64,000 nucleotides of DNA, from NCBI GenBank assembly GCA_041684965.1, contig JAWLGR010000015.1, positions 1 through 64,000 on the forward strand, given 5' to 3'. Of the stretch, positions 54,821 to 64,000 are shown piece after piece. The notes beneath the pieces are model-generated. The model saw only the letters and a program-made list of their open reading frames with translations, was not told the DNA's origin and did no database searches. Position 1 is the first letter of the stretch. Each line of letters begins with the position of its first letter. The stretch comes from Mariniphaga sp041684965. Lineage in GTDB: Bacteria > Bacteroidota > Bacteroidia > Bacteroidales > Prolixibacteraceae. A program made the translations under genes and the position numbers.

Positions 54821-55910
54821 TCATTGCCCGCCAAATTCCATAAGGTAAGCTTTCATTAAACCATCGAGGTCGCCGTCAAGTACAGCATTTACATTCCCGG
54901 TTTCATAATTTGTGCGAAGGTCTTTCACCATTTTGTAAGGCTGAAGTACATACGAACGAATTTGCGAACCCCACTCGATTTTCTTCTTTTGAGATTCTAT
55001 TTCCATTTCCTTTTCACGCTGTTTCCTCAATTCAATTTCATAAAGCTGGGACTTTAGCAACCGCATGGCATTCTCTTTGTTCCCACCCTGAGTACGGCTT
55101 TCAGTGTTTTCAATTACCAGCCCTGAAGGGGCATGCCGCAATCGCACACCAGTTTCTACTTTATTTACATTTTGTCCGCCTGCACCGCCACTGCGAAAAG
55201 TTTCCCAAGAAATATCTGAAGGATTTATATCTATTTCGATTGTATCGTCAACTAAAGGTGCTACATAAACTGAGGTAAAGGAAGTCATCCGTTTGTTTTG
55301 AGCGTTGAAAGGTGACAGGCGTACCAGCCGGTGCACCCCGTTTTCACTTTTCAGGTAACCATAAGCAAAATCTCCTTCAACCTCTAACGTACAACTTTTT
55401 ATGCCGACCTCGTCTCCGGGTTGCATATCAGCCACTTTAATTTTATATCCATTGCTTTCGCACCATCGGGTATACATTCTAAAAAGCATTTCGGCCCAGT
55501 CGTTGCTTTCGGTTCCCCCGGCACCTGCATTTATTTTCAATACCGCCCCAAGATGATCCTCTTCACTGCGCAGCATATTTTTTGTTTCAAGTTGCTCAAT
55601 TTTATCCAAAGCTTCCGCATACGCCTTGTCCACTTCATCTTCACCTGCTTCTCCTGATTCAAAAAATTCAAAAATTACCCCAAAATCCTCCACTGCCTGG
55701 TTTGCTTTTTCAAAGCCGCTTGTCCAGTCTTTTATCGACTTGATAGCCTTCATCTGCACTTCTGCTGAATGAGAATTCGACCAAAAATCAGGGTCTTGTG
55801 TTTTTAACTCTTCTTCTTTTAACTGAAGTATTTTAGCATCGTAGTCAAAGATGCCTCCTCAGCGCATCGCGGCGCTCCAGGAGGTCTTTTACCTGGTCTT
55901 TTAAAATCAT
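54821..55910 (-). CDS. prfB: Peptide chain release factor 2, with programmed +1 frameshift
   Basis: The uninterrupted frame (from 55759) lacks the N-terminus. An ATG at 55910 opens 21 codons ending ...LRRHL then TGA (55845-55847). A +1 shift at CTT-TGA-C continues as DYDAKILQLKEEELKTQDPDF into the main frame, giving about 362 residues, the usual RF2 length. RF2 markers are LVRLSPFNAQ (SPF anticodon-like tripeptide) and GGAGGQNVNKVE (GGQ catalytic motif). The protein reads UAA and UGA; the frameshift autoregulates its level, and its own stop is UGA. It lies 44 nt after recX on the same strand. Confidence 0.95.
55844..55859 (-). promoter_or_regulatory. prfB: prfB +1 frameshift site
   Basis: On the minus strand: AGGAGG (55859-55854), then CAT, then CTTTGAC (55850-55844). 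This matches the E. coli site: a Shine-Dalgarno-like sequence 3 nt before the CUU slippery codon, followed by UGA and C. When RF2 is scarce, ribosomes pause at UGA and slip +1. Confidence 0.93.
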
Positions 55911-55954
55911 TATTCATTGTTTTTAGTGTGTCGCAAAGGTAACAAGAATCACTA

Positions 55955-56425
55955 TTATTCCACAATTTCATTTAAATAGCGGTGAATCAATTCTGGTTCA
56001 AATCCCTTATTCTGTGCATACCGGATAATCTGTCCCATTTTTTCATACTTATTTTTCTTCTTTACAGTACGTGCCTTTTCTTTCATCATTTTTAGCAATA
56101 CTTTCCTGTACATTGACTTGTCAATCCTGTCTAATCCCTTTTGGATGATTTCATCAGAAAGCTTCTTCATTTTCAGGTGGTAGCGGATCTTCAGGACCCC
56201 CCAATTATTAAATTTAAATTTATCGGAAACATATGAACAAGCATACCTTTTATCATCAATAAAACTTTCTGCTTTAAGTTTTTCAACAATTTCATTGGCA
56301 GCATTTTCAGAAAGACCTAAAGCCCGAATCTTTTGCAGGATATCAAAAGAACACTTTTCGGATCGGCTGCAAACAGCTGCCATTTTAATATAAATCTCCT
56401 TTTTTGACTTTTCATCATTTTCCAT
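55955..56425 (-). CDS. recX: RecX regulator of RecA
   Basis: The 156-residue protein is built of three short helical repeats. Typical RecX segments are CSFDILQKIRALGLSE, KLKAESFIDDKRYACSYVSDKFKFNNWGVLKIRYHLK (about 50-85; core FIDDKRYACSY) and EKMGQIIRYAQNKGFEPELI near the end. RecX limits RecA filament growth. recA is not in the window. It is followed by prfB in the same direction. Confidence 0.88.
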   Translation of the reverse strand: MENDEKSKKEIYIKMAAVCSRSEKCSFDILQKIRALGLSENAANEIVEKLKAESFIDDKRYACSYVSDKFKFNNWGVLKIRYHLKMKKLSDEIIQKGLDRIDKSMYRKVLLKMMKEKARTVKKKNKYEKMGQIIRYAQNKGFEPELIHRYLNEIVE

Positions 56426-56668
56426 GATAGCGAATTGTGAATGAATTATTCGTCTAAAAGTAATGAATTAAATCATCTTCCTGCTTTATGAAAAGAGTGA
56501 AGCTTTCTTCTCCGTCTTGTAAACCGGGATCTTTCCCAACGCCTCCTGATAAAGCAAGATATCTATAAAAACTGAAATCGAACCTCATCTGCTCAGGCAA
56601 TTTAAAAAGAGTTCCTGCTTACTAATTTTCACTTTTGTATACTTTAAACAATTTCCCAGAAATCATAT

Positions 56669-58891
56669 CTATTCCAACACATTTGTCAACACTACCCCAT
56701 CTTTATATCTGTATACATCTCCGTTTTCATTAAACAATTCAACAACCACTATATAAACACCCAAAGGATGCCTCTTGCCGGTTGCATCCGCACCATTCCA
56801 CAGGAATTCACCGCTGGTTCCAAGAATTTCATTTTTACAAAGATGTTGTACAAATCGCCCGACTGCATCAAAGATGGAAATGTTTGCCACAAATCCCGAT
56901 TTTGCTACCTGATAACATATAATATACACATCATTGTACCCATCATGATTCGGCGAAAATGCATCCGGCTCAAAAGTGATCACAGGTTTACCATGCGTTT
57001 CTTGTCCAACCTGTGAATTTTTATAACCTGGTGTTGCATAACCTGCATCACCCGAAGCTGAATACCAGTTATTCCGGCTATTGGCCGGTTTAGATATAAA
57101 TTTCCTTTCCAATGATACTCCTTTGGTTTCTGCTAAAAAAGAAGAATGCATCTTATCATTGTAGAAAAATTCATCAATAACCTTCATCTCTTCATTCAGC
57201 AAAACAACATTTCCTTCTGAATTTGGGTAGGAGGGAATCCTTTCCATTTGCAAAAAACAATCCGGGCACTGAATAGAATACCAGGGAATAACTGAATTGG
57301 TATCCCGGGTCAAAACAAGAAATTCTTCAGGAAATAGTAATCTCCTTTTTTCGGTAAATGAAAAAACCTGATTCAATTCCTGTTCCTTATTTCTGTTTGC
57401 CAAAAACAATCTGCTCAAATCGATTCTTTTCCCTGAATTATTATAAATTTCTACAAAATCTTCCCCTCCAGGCAATGGATTAAAAAGCACCTCATTGATT
57501 ACCACATCACCTTCTCCGATTGAATTCCACTGAACTTCATACTGCTGCTGAGACAACTGATTCCCACATTCATCCACCAGGATATTGATTTGCAAAGTAT
57601 AAATTTTATTAATTTCAAAAGGTTCTAAAAAATGCAATGTAATTTTTTCAGCCGAAGCGATTTCTATATTAGAGGGATTTCCTGATTCAGTTATAGAATA
57701 ATTATAAATATCATTCATTACTATAGTATCAACAGGTTCAGAAAATACCAGTTCCACTTCTGCCTCAGAAACAGCAATTGCCCAATTTACAACAGGTGCC
57801 GTTTCATCGGTATTTTTATAGTAAACAGAATTTTCACCACCAGGCGTTCCTCCATTGGCATGTGTACTGGCCTTCCAGTTACCTGGCTGATTACAGTGCC
57901 TTCCGGGATCAATCCTCTCGAGGCTCCAGCCACCCCTTCTTTTATCAATTTCACCATACCATGTATCATTGTAAGAAATCCGGTCAATAATATTACCCTC
58001 AGCATCCAATATTTCAATTAAAGCACCCTTATTTAATAATCCCTGGAAACCAGGCACATTTGAAACATTACCATATTGCATTAGGCTATCAACCGCAGCA
58101 GTAGCGCATAAAAGAAAATAGCCCCCTGGCTCAATCCAATTGTCCTTCAATTTTTTTCCAACCTGATTAATTCGAAGTTCCCAGTTGTTGGTGCGCACCG
58201 GAATTCCAAGCGTGTTATAAAGCTCAATATATTCCACCGGAGGGAGATTCACTGGCGGATTGGGATCGGACATTATCTCGTTTATTACTACATCGTAAGG
58301 TTTCAAAGGAGGCACAGACTGTTGTTCATTCCATATAACAACCTCATCCAGAATAACTTTATCAGCGGCATAATGGTTCGAAATAGAACAAACTATCTGG
58401 AGAGAATCACCTGTTACACCTGCCTGCTTTGAATTTAATGTCCCCCAGTTGCCGGCATTAAGTCCATTTTCAGAAAAGAGAAGTTTATCTCCACCATCAA
58501 TACGGTAAAAAACTTTCATATACTTTGTTAGCGAATTCGATCCGCTCCCCGTTTCGGCGGAAATCAATTCAATGCATATATTTTCATAACCTGCAATGTT
58601 TATCCACTGGGAACGCCAAACAACTTCACCATCTACATCACAAACTTCGAACCGACCGCCTGATGTAGATACAGTTTGGGCATAATCACCAGCTCCAGAT
58701 AATTTAATATTGGTATACTCAAGAGTCCAGGAATCCACTTCAGAAAAATCAGAGAGAATGGTTCCATCATCACTTCCCCAAATTCCCTTTCCCGGAACAG
58801 AAAAGCTCTCGCGCCAAATTTCCTGTGCTTGTATAGGAATTGATTGCCACAGCAAACAGATTGTTAAGGTTTTTAGAATAATTTGGGCCAT
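56669..58891 (-). CDS. Secreted lamin-tail-domain protein with a gliding-type T9SS C-terminus
   Basis: The 740-residue protein has a signal peptide (about 1-23) and an N-terminal beta domain (about 25-190). The first lamin-tail domain (about 200-340) opens VVINEIMSDPNPP. An Ig-like domain (about 365-460) and the second lamin-tail domain (about 465-620, VVINEVLFNPLPGGEDFVEIYN) follow. A C-terminal CHU_C/gliding-motility-associated domain runs from about 640 to 740, starting FEPDAFSPNHDGYNDVY. The C-terminus directs export by the type IX system. The domain set suggests a surface-bound DNA- or nuclease-associated or adhesion protein; the role is unknown. Confidence 0.82.
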   Translation of the reverse strand: MAQIILKTLTICLLWQSIPIQAQEIWRESFSVPGKGIWGSDDGTILSDFSEVDSWTLEYTNIKLSGAGDYAQTVSTSGGRFEVCDVDGEVVWRSQWINIAGYENICIELISAETGSGSNSLTKYMKVFYRIDGGDKLLFSENGLNAGNWGTLNSKQAGVTGDSLQIVCSISNHYAADKVILDEVVIWNEQQSVPPLKPYDVVINEIMSDPNPPVNLPPVEYIELYNTLGIPVRTNNWELRINQVGKKLKDNWIEPGGYFLLCATAAVDSLMQYGNVSNVPGFQGLLNKGALIEILDAEGNIIDRISYNDTWYGEIDKRRGGWSLERIDPGRHCNQPGNWKASTHANGGTPGGENSVYYKNTDETAPVVNWAIAVSEAEVELVFSEPVDTIVMNDIYNYSITESGNPSNIEIASAEKITLHFLEPFEINKIYTLQINILVDECGNQLSQQQYEVQWNSIGEGDVVINEVLFNPLPGGEDFVEIYNNSGKRIDLSRLFLANRNKEQELNQVFSFTEKRRLLFPEEFLVLTRDTNSVIPWYSIQCPDCFLQMERIPSYPNSEGNVVLLNEEMKVIDEFFYNDKMHSSFLAETKGVSLERKFISKPANSRNNWYSASGDAGYATPGYKNSQVGQETHGKPVITFEPDAFSPNHDGYNDVYIICYQVAKSGFVANISIFDAVGRFVQHLCKNEILGTSGEFLWNGADATGKRHPLGVYIVVVELFNENGDVYRYKDGVVLTNVLE

Positions 58892-58924
58892 TTTGATACA
58901 ATTAATGGCAAATTAGTAATTTTA
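58891..58924 (+). promoter_or_regulatory. Candidate promoter for asd
   Basis: TTTTG at 58891-58895 and TAATTTTA at 58917-58924, 21 nt apart, fit the Bacteroidota TTTG / TAnnTTTG pattern with one mismatch in the -7 box. It lies about 50 nt before the asd start codon, overlapping the 5' end of the divergent gene. Confidence 0.4.
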
Positions 58925-58974
58925 CGCAAAATATTTATAATTAATAAAGAGTTTAATAAGAAAAAGTTTAAATA

Positions 58975-59991
58975 ATGAAAGTTGCAATTGTAGGTGTAAG
59001 TGGAGCTGTTGGTCAGGAATTTCTACGTGTTCTTGACGAACGAGATTTCCCATTGGACGAGCTGATATTATTTGGTTCGGCCCGTAGTGCTGGAAATGAG
59101 TATGAGTTTAGGGGGAAGAAGTTAGTTGTTAATGAATTAAAACATAACGATGATTTCAAAGATATAGATATAGCCTTAACGTCAGCCGGAGCAGGAATAT
59201 CAAAGGAGTTTGCATCCACTATTACAAAATATGGGACAATAATGATTGACAATTCCAGTGCCTTCCGATATGAGGATGATGTCCCGCTTGTTGTTCCCGA
59301 AGTAAATGCGGAGGACTCAAAGAAGCGCCCACGAAATATTATTGCCAATCCGAATTGTTCAACCATTCAAATGGTTGTCGCATTAAAGCCAATTGATAAT
59401 CTTTCAAAGATAAAACGCATTCGTGTTGCTACATATCAGGCTGCCAGTGGCGCCGGTGCCCAGGGAATTGCAGAACTTGAACAGCAGGTAAAAGAAATTG
59501 CAGAAGGGAAACAGCCTACAATCAGTAAATTTCCTTATCAGCTGGCTATGAACATCATCCCACACATTGATGTTTTTCTTGATAATGATTATACCAAGGA
59601 AGAAATGAAAATGAATTGGGAAACGAAAAAAATTATGCATACTGAAGCTGAAGTAAGTGCTACCTGTGTTCGTATTCCTGTGGCAAGAGCACACTCAGAA
59701 GCCATTTGGGTAGAAACAGAAGAACCGCTGTCAGTGGAACAGGTTAAAAATGCTTTTGAAAATACCGAAGGACTGTCGGTTATTGATATTCCGGCTGAAA
59801 AAAAATATCCTATGCCTTTATTTATTTCTGGTAAGGACGATGTGTATGTTGGGCGCATCAGAAAAGATATTACGGATCCACGAAGCATTACATTTTGGTG
59901 TGTAGGCGATCAGATAAAAAAGGGTGCTGCCCTTAATGCAGTGCAGATTGCTGAATGGCTTATTAAAGAAGGTGAAGTAAAAATTGATTAG
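58975..59991 (+). CDS. asd: Aspartate-semialdehyde dehydrogenase
   Basis: The 338-residue enzyme has the NADP-binding VAIVGVSGAVGQEFLRVL (about 3-20), the catalytic Cys in NPNCSTIQMV (about 127-136), GAGAQGIAEL (about 160-169) and RIPVARAHSEAIWVE with the catalytic His. It reduces aspartyl phosphate to the semialdehyde, the entry to lysine, methionine, threonine and diaminopimelate. A terminator lies downstream and the gene stands alone. Confidence 0.96.
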   Translation: MKVAIVGVSGAVGQEFLRVLDERDFPLDELILFGSARSAGNEYEFRGKKLVVNELKHNDDFKDIDIALTSAGAGISKEFASTITKYGTIMIDNSSAFRYEDDVPLVVPEVNAEDSKKRPRNIIANPNCSTIQMVVALKPIDNLSKIKRIRVATYQAASGAGAQGIAELEQQVKEIAEGKQPTISKFPYQLAMNIIPHIDVFLDNDYTKEEMKMNWETKKIMHTEAEVSATCVRIPVARAHSEAIWVETEEPLSVEQVKNAFENTEGLSVIDIPAEKKYPMPLFISGKDDVYVGRIRKDITDPRSITFWCVGDQIKKGAALNAVQIAEWLIKEGEVKID

Positions 59992-60030
59992 GCTGAATAA
60001 CAGGATAATTGATATTTTTATCCTAAGAGG

Positions 60031-60059
60031 AAATGCCTGGGGGTACCGGGCATTTTTAT
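60031..60059 (+). terminator. Terminator after asd
   Basis: ATGCCTGG (60033-60040) pairs with CCGGGCAT (60046-60053) with one wobble, loop GGGTA, then a T-run. It separates asd from the GNAT-nitrilase gene. Confidence 0.85.
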
Positions 60060-60087
60060 TTACAACACAACAACAGCACTGCGAATC

Positions 60088-61638
60088 ATGGAAAATATTG
60101 GAAAAGTAGAACTAAGACAACTCAGCCTGACTGATTATGAAGAGCTGAAAGAATCATTGGTGACAGCTTATGCTGCATGGCCGGAAGATAACTGGAAAGA
60201 AAGAGATATAAAAAAATTGATCCAAATTTTCCCTGAAGGACAGCTGGCCATATCAGTGGATGACGTGGTTGTAGGTTCAGCCTTATCAATTATTGTAAAA
60301 TACGAATTATTTGGAGATGATCATACTTACGAAGAAATTACCGGAAAATACACTTTTAATACCCATACTCCCATTGGCAATACACTTTATGGAATCGATG
60401 TGTTTATCAGGCCTGGATACAGAGGAATGCGTCTGGGAAGAAGATTGTATGATGCCCGGAAAGAATTATGCGAAAGGTTAAATCTAAAAGCCATTATTTT
60501 TGGAGGCCGGATTCCCAACTATCATTTATACTCCGATAAATTATCTCCTAAAGAATACATCTACAAAGTAAAATACCGAGAGATATATGATCCTACTCTT
60601 ACTTTTCAGTTATCGAATGACTTTCATGCAAAAAAAATCCTAAAGGGGTATATGCCTGGCGATAAGGAATCAGAAGAGTATGCGGTTCTTCTCCAGTGGG
60701 ACAATATCTATTATCAAAAAGCTTCCGGTAAAGCTAATGCCTATAAATCAGTTGTGAGGCTGGGTCTGATTCAATGGCAAATGCGCCTCTACAAAGACAT
60801 TGACGAGTTGTTCACACAGGTGGAATATTTTGTAGATGCAGTGGCAAGTTATAAAAGTGACTTTATTCTTTTCCCTGAATATTTCAATGCTCCCCTGATG
60901 GCAGACTATAATCACCTCAGCTATGCAGAAGCCATCAGAAAACTTGCTGAGTATACAGAGGAAATAAGGGAACGTTTTTTAAACCTTGCAATTACATATA
61001 ACATTAACATTGTTACGGGAAGTTTTCCGTTTGTAAAAGATAACAACCTTTACAATACCGGATACCTGTGTCGTCGTAATGGCACATATGAAACCTATGA
61101 AAAGATACATATAACACCTGATGAAATAAATACCTGGGGATTATCGGGTGGAAATACTATCAAAGTTTTTGAAACCGATTGCGGGCCGGTAGGAATTCTG
61201 ATTTGCTACGATGTGGAATTTCCCGAATTGTCGCGTCTTCTTGCCCAACAGGGAATGAAAATATTGTTTGTGCCATTTCTTACCGACACTCAAAATGGGT
61301 ACTCCAGGGTACGTTATTGTGCCCGCTCCCGGGCTATTGAAAATGAATGCTATGTTGCTATAGCAGGTTCAGTAGGTAATTTACCCAAAGTAGAAAATAT
61401 GGATATTCAATTTGCACAATCAGTGGTTTTCACCCCATGTGATTTTTCTTTTCCGACCACAGGAATAAAGGCTGAGGCAACTCCAAATACTGAAATGATT
61501 TTAGTGGCAGATGTTGATCTCGACCTTCTAAAAGAGTTGCATAATTATGGGGCAGTACGAAATCTGAAAGATCGCCGCACCGATTTGTATTCTGTCTGCT
61601 TAAATTCAGAGAAAGCTTCCAGTAAGAAGAAAAAATAA
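60088..61638 (+). CDS. GNAT acetyltransferase-carbon-nitrogen hydrolase fusion
   Basis: The 516-residue protein joins an N-terminal GNAT domain (about 5-180), with the acetyl-CoA loop RGMRLGRRL at 112-120, to a nitrilase-superfamily domain (about 222-500). The catalytic triad is Glu264 in LFPEYF, Lys339 in YEKIHI and Cys373 in LICYDVEFPE. This combination occurs in many bacteria, but substrates are not established; amidase or N-acyl transfer on amino compounds is likely. Both sets of catalytic residues look intact. Confidence 0.9.
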   Translation: MENIGKVELRQLSLTDYEELKESLVTAYAAWPEDNWKERDIKKLIQIFPEGQLAISVDDVVVGSALSIIVKYELFGDDHTYEEITGKYTFNTHTPIGNTLYGIDVFIRPGYRGMRLGRRLYDARKELCERLNLKAIIFGGRIPNYHLYSDKLSPKEYIYKVKYREIYDPTLTFQLSNDFHAKKILKGYMPGDKESEEYAVLLQWDNIYYQKASGKANAYKSVVRLGLIQWQMRLYKDIDELFTQVEYFVDAVASYKSDFILFPEYFNAPLMADYNHLSYAEAIRKLAEYTEEIRERFLNLAITYNINIVTGSFPFVKDNNLYNTGYLCRRNGTYETYEKIHITPDEINTWGLSGGNTIKVFETDCGPVGILICYDVEFPELSRLLAQQGMKILFVPFLTDTQNGYSRVRYCARSRAIENECYVAIAGSVGNLPKVENMDIQFAQSVVFTPCDFSFPTTGIKAEATPNTEMILVADVDLDLLKELHNYGAVRNLKDRRTDLYSVCLNSEKASSKKKK

Positions 61639-61679
61639 TTAATCAAATTCACTGTTACTTTCGATATAAGACCTGGTGT

Positions 61680-62888
61680 TTATTCCTCTTCTTCCCAGCT
61701 TATATCGTAAAGAAAATCATTATAGGGAAATCGTTGGGAATGAATTGATTTAACTTCATCGTACAGAGTTTTCTTTAATTCCTCAACATTTTCCTTTTCA
61801 GTTGCTGAGATAAAAAGAGCGGGAACATCTTTCTTTGCCATCCATGAATTTTTCAACTCCTCAAGAGTAAAATTCTCCTTTGTTTTTGGTGTTAAATCAT
61901 CGGTATCTTTATGAATATAATGGAATGCATCTATTTTATTAAAAACAAAAATAGTTTTTTTATCGCCTGCATCAATTTCCTTTAAAGTTTGGTTTACTGT
62001 ATCAATCTGTTCCTCAAACCCGGAGTGTGAAATATCCACGACATGCATCAGAATATCAGCCTCACGCACCTCATCGAGGGTCGATTTGAATGATTCAACC
62101 AGGTCGTGTGGTAGTTTTCTTATAAATCCGACCGTATCAGCAAGAAGAAACGGAATATTTACTACTACAACCTTTCGCACTGTGGTATCAAGGGTGGCAA
62201 ATAATTTATTCTCTGCAAAAACATCTGATTTCGACAGAAGATTCATCAATGTTGATTTTCCAACATTGGTATAACCAACCAATGCAACTCTGACCATTTT
62301 ACCCCGGTTTTTTCTCTGGGTAGATTTTTGTTTATCAATCTTTTTCAATTGTTCTTTCAGCCGGGCTATTTTATCAAGAATAATCCTGCGGTCAGTTTCA
62401 ATCTGAGTTTCACCAGGGCCCCGTAATCCGATACCTCCACGCTGCCTCTCGAGGTGTGTCCACATTCGGGTTAACCGGGGCAATAAATATTGATACTGGG
62501 CCAGTTCTACCTGTGTTTTTGCATGAGCTGTTTTAGCTCTCCGGGCAAAAATATCGAGTATAAGGTTTGTACGGTCAAGTACCTTGCATTCAAGTTTTCT
62601 TTCAATATTTCTAAGCTGAGTAGGTGTGAGTTCATCATCAAAAATGACAGTATCAACCTCAAATTCTTTAATATATATATTTATTTCTTCCAGTTTTCCT
62701 GGTCCTACAAACGTAGACACATTAGGAACATCCAGTTTTTGGGTAAACTGCTTCAAGACCTGGGCTCCGGCAGTATCAGCAAGAAATTTCAACTCATCCA
62801 GGTATTCAAATGCTTGCTTTTCTTCCTGATTTTTAAAGATTAAACCTACTAATACAGCTTTCTCTGCAGGTAATGTTGTTTCGATCAT
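61680..62888 (-). CDS. hflX: GTPase HflX
   Basis: The 402-residue protein starts at MIETTLPAEKAVLVGL (62888). The upstream Met at 62906 sits on the T-run of the preceding terminator and is unlikely to be used. It has an N-terminal HflX domain (about 20-190), with VDTVIFDDELTPTQLRNIE and the GGIGLRGPGETQIETDRR loop, then a G domain with GYTNVGKSTLMNLL (G1), DTVGFIRKLPHDLVESF (G3) and FNKIDA (G4). HflX splits ribosomes under stress. It follows the tonB-like gene on the same strand after a terminator. Confidence 0.94.
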   Translation of the reverse strand: MIETTLPAEKAVLVGLIFKNQEEKQAFEYLDELKFLADTAGAQVLKQFTQKLDVPNVSTFVGPGKLEEINIYIKEFEVDTVIFDDELTPTQLRNIERKLECKVLDRTNLILDIFARRAKTAHAKTQVELAQYQYLLPRLTRMWTHLERQRGGIGLRGPGETQIETDRRIILDKIARLKEQLKKIDKQKSTQRKNRGKMVRVALVGYTNVGKSTLMNLLSKSDVFAENKLFATLDTTVRKVVVVNIPFLLADTVGFIRKLPHDLVESFKSTLDEVREADILMHVVDISHSGFEEQIDTVNQTLKEIDAGDKKTIFVFNKIDAFHYIHKDTDDLTPKTKENFTLEELKNSWMAKKDVPALFISATEKENVEELKKTLYDEVKSIHSQRFPYNDFLYDISWEEEE

Positions 62889-62904
62889 ATTATGGGTGTT
62901 AAGC

Positions 62905-62940
62905 ATAAAAAACTCCTGACCCGGACAAGGATCAGGAGTC
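62905..62940 (-). terminator. Terminator after the TonB gene
   Basis: On the minus strand ACTCCTGATCC pairs with GGGTCAGGAGT (one wobble, loop about 6 nt) and is followed by a T-run at 62911-62907. It lies between the TonB stop and the hflX start. Confidence 0.88.
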
Positions 62941-62959
62941 TGCTTATCTTTTTGTATTA

Positions 62960-63646
62960 TTACTGTAACTGGAAATTAATCGGGACGGTATAGGAAACAC
63001 GAACCGGTTTTCCCCTCTGCCTTCCCGGCTTCCATTTAGGAAGCTGACTTACTACCCTGAGTGCCTCCTTATCAAGTGATGGATCAACTCCCCTAGCTAT
63101 TCTTGGTTCAGAAACACTTCCATCGGCATCAACAACAAAAGTAACATAAACCCTGCCCTGAATTCCATTTTCCTGGGCAATTACCGGGTATTTAATTGCA
63201 TTTGCAATAAACTGCCTTAATGCAAGCTCACCACCAGGAAACTCAGGCATATCCTCAACAATGAAAAAAACCTGGGTATCTTCCTCCTCTACTTCCTTTT
63301 TAGCCTGAACTACCGGCTGTACATCGATAATCATATCATCTGTAACCTCAGTATCTTCAATTTGAAGCTCATCTTCAATTTCCACTTCGTCATCAACAAT
63401 ATTCAATACTTCAACAACTTGTGGTGGAGGTGGAGGTGGAGGTTTAATCTCTTGTTCCCGCGTTATAGGAATGATTTCCTCTTCAATATCCTGCATTTGA
63501 ACCTGCCCCAGTGACTCAGTCTTTTTTGGTGATGTTTCATATTCAAAAGCCGCAAGGGTCAATCCCAAAGCAATTACCAAACCCACTAAAAGAAAAACGT
63601 TTCTTTTACTTTCAAGGTCTGCTTTCGGTGCTTTTTTAACTTCCAT
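62960..63646 (-). CDS. TonB-family energy transducer
   Basis: The 228-residue protein has a single membrane anchor near the N-terminus (about 17-35). An acidic, proline-rich spacer (KPPPPPPPQVVEVLN, about 68-82) follows. The C-terminal TonB domain (about 135-228) opens at FPGGELALRQFIANAIKYP, continues with GRVYVTFVVDADGSV and LPKWKPGRQRGKPVRVSYT, and ends in FQLQ. It transmits proton-motive force to outer-membrane receptors such as the one at 38.9-41.4 kb. ExbB/ExbD are not in the window. Confidence 0.92.
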   Translation of the reverse strand: MEVKKAPKADLESKRNVFLLVGLVIALGLTLAAFEYETSPKKTESLGQVQMQDIEEEIIPITREQEIKPPPPPPPQVVEVLNIVDDEVEIEDELQIEDTEVTDDMIIDVQPVVQAKKEVEEEDTQVFFIVEDMPEFPGGELALRQFIANAIKYPVIAQENGIQGRVYVTFVVDADGSVSEPRIARGVDPSLDKEALRVVSQLPKWKPGRQRGKPVRVSYTVPINFQLQ

Positions 63647-63857
63647 TGTTCTTATTATTTTATAGTTTTTTAAATATTCATACAGTTGTAAAGAGGGCTA
63701 AAGATAAAAAATAATTAGCACTTGCAAATCTATTATTTTATAATTCAAAATTACAAAATATTTCTTTTAAAGAATCAGTTCGTATTCGAAAAACTAGCTT
63801 AACTAAAAAAATGCTACAAAAACTCTACCACAATTCAATATAAAGGAGAGTTTTTTT

Positions 63858-63865
63858 TATATTTG
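63858..63865 (+). promoter_or_regulatory. Candidate -7 box (TATATTTG) for tRNA-Ala
   Basis: TATATTTG, 25 nt before the mature tRNA, matches TAnnTTTG exactly. A clear -33 element is not visible. Confidence 0.4.
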
Positions 63866-63890
63866 CCCCGCATAACTTTACAAATAAAAT

Positions 63891-63964
63891 GGGGCATTAG
63901 CTCAGTTGGCTAGAGTGCTTGACTGGCAGTCAAGAGGTCATCGGTTCGACTCCGATATGCTCCA
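63891..63964 (+). tRNA. tRNA-Ala (anticodon GGC)
   Basis: The acceptor GGGGCAT pairs with ATGCTCC (one wobble). The anticodon stem-loop CTTGA-CTGGCAG-TCAAG gives GGC, and the T-arm has GGTTCGACTCC. The discriminator is A; CCA is not encoded. A possible weak terminator hairpin follows at 63969-64000 with a T-run at the window edge. Confidence 0.95.
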
Positions 63965-64000
63965 CCTGAATGATCTTACAGCGATGTTAGGTCATTTTTT

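Noticed and set aside
54821..55759. RF2 lacking its N-terminus as a pseudogene
   Set aside because: The missing part is present in another frame behind a textbook +1 frameshift site.
58892..58974. Riboswitch before asd
   Set aside because: The leader is only about 80 nt, A/T-rich, and shows no lysine-riboswitch-like structure.
62889..62906. Upstream Met of hflX
   Set aside because: It sits directly behind a terminator T-run; the Met at 62888 matches the family's N-terminus.

Overview
The window looks like a chromosomal segment of a Bacteroidota bacterium, probably Bacteroidales/Marinilabiliales-like (the order is inferred). Evidence: type IX secretion C-terminal domains on two large secreted proteins, TAnnTTTG-type -7 boxes, TonB/SusC-style outer-membrane proteins with carboxypeptidase-regulatory N-termini, a tig-clpP-clpX cluster, a prfB gene with the UGA frameshift, and A/T-rich, SD-poor leaders. 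Two tRNA genes, Leu(TAG) and Ala(GGC), are present. No rRNA, CRISPR array, prophage or complete insertion sequence was seen.

Region 1 (1-4.3 kb) is accessory and repeat-rich. A composite repeat occurs three times: an 8-nt-period tract (TTTCAATG and variants) followed by a nested palindromic element of about 270-370 bp whose outer arms carry CGTCATTGCGAGC / GCTCGCAATGACG. A right-end fragment of a further copy starts the window. Between copies sit a BrnT/BrnA-like toxin-antitoxin pair and a two-gene operon (K+-channel-like protein plus DUF421 protein) whose 5' end abuts a repeat tract.

Region 2 (4.4-8.9 kb) is a four-gene sulfur-type operon: an SLC13/RCK permease, a metallo-beta-lactamase-rhodanese-rhodanese protein and two half-size YeeE/YedE transporters. 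Region 3 (9-19.9 kb) holds a baeRF-family protein with a small partner, a membrane-anchored transglutaminase-like protein with two paralogous secreted beta-helix proteins, and a T9SS-secreted papain-like protease with a small exported partner. Region 4 (20.9-26.4 kb) is an RND efflux operon (adaptor, pump, TolC).

Region 5 (26.7-64 kb) is mostly housekeeping. It contains nadB-nadC-coaX followed by outer-membrane and TPR proteins, lptC and a PpiD-like isomerase; then gpmI, a DUF3109 protein, a 3D-domain protein, a TonB-dependent receptor-like barrel, folK, sppA, a MarR/Rnk-like divergent pair, tig-clpP-clpX, tRNA-Leu, oxyR, a PPK1-ArsC fusion, recX-prfB, a lamin-tail T9SS protein, asd, a GNAT-nitrilase fusion, tonB-hflX and tRNA-Ala.

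The points most worth a second look are the in-frame polyphosphate kinase-ArsC fusion, the composite tract/palindrome repeat with smaller palindromes nested in it, the transglutaminase/twin beta-helix locus, the papain-like protease with its small partner, and the conserved prfB frameshift, which recovers 50 N-terminal residues missed by a plain ORF call.
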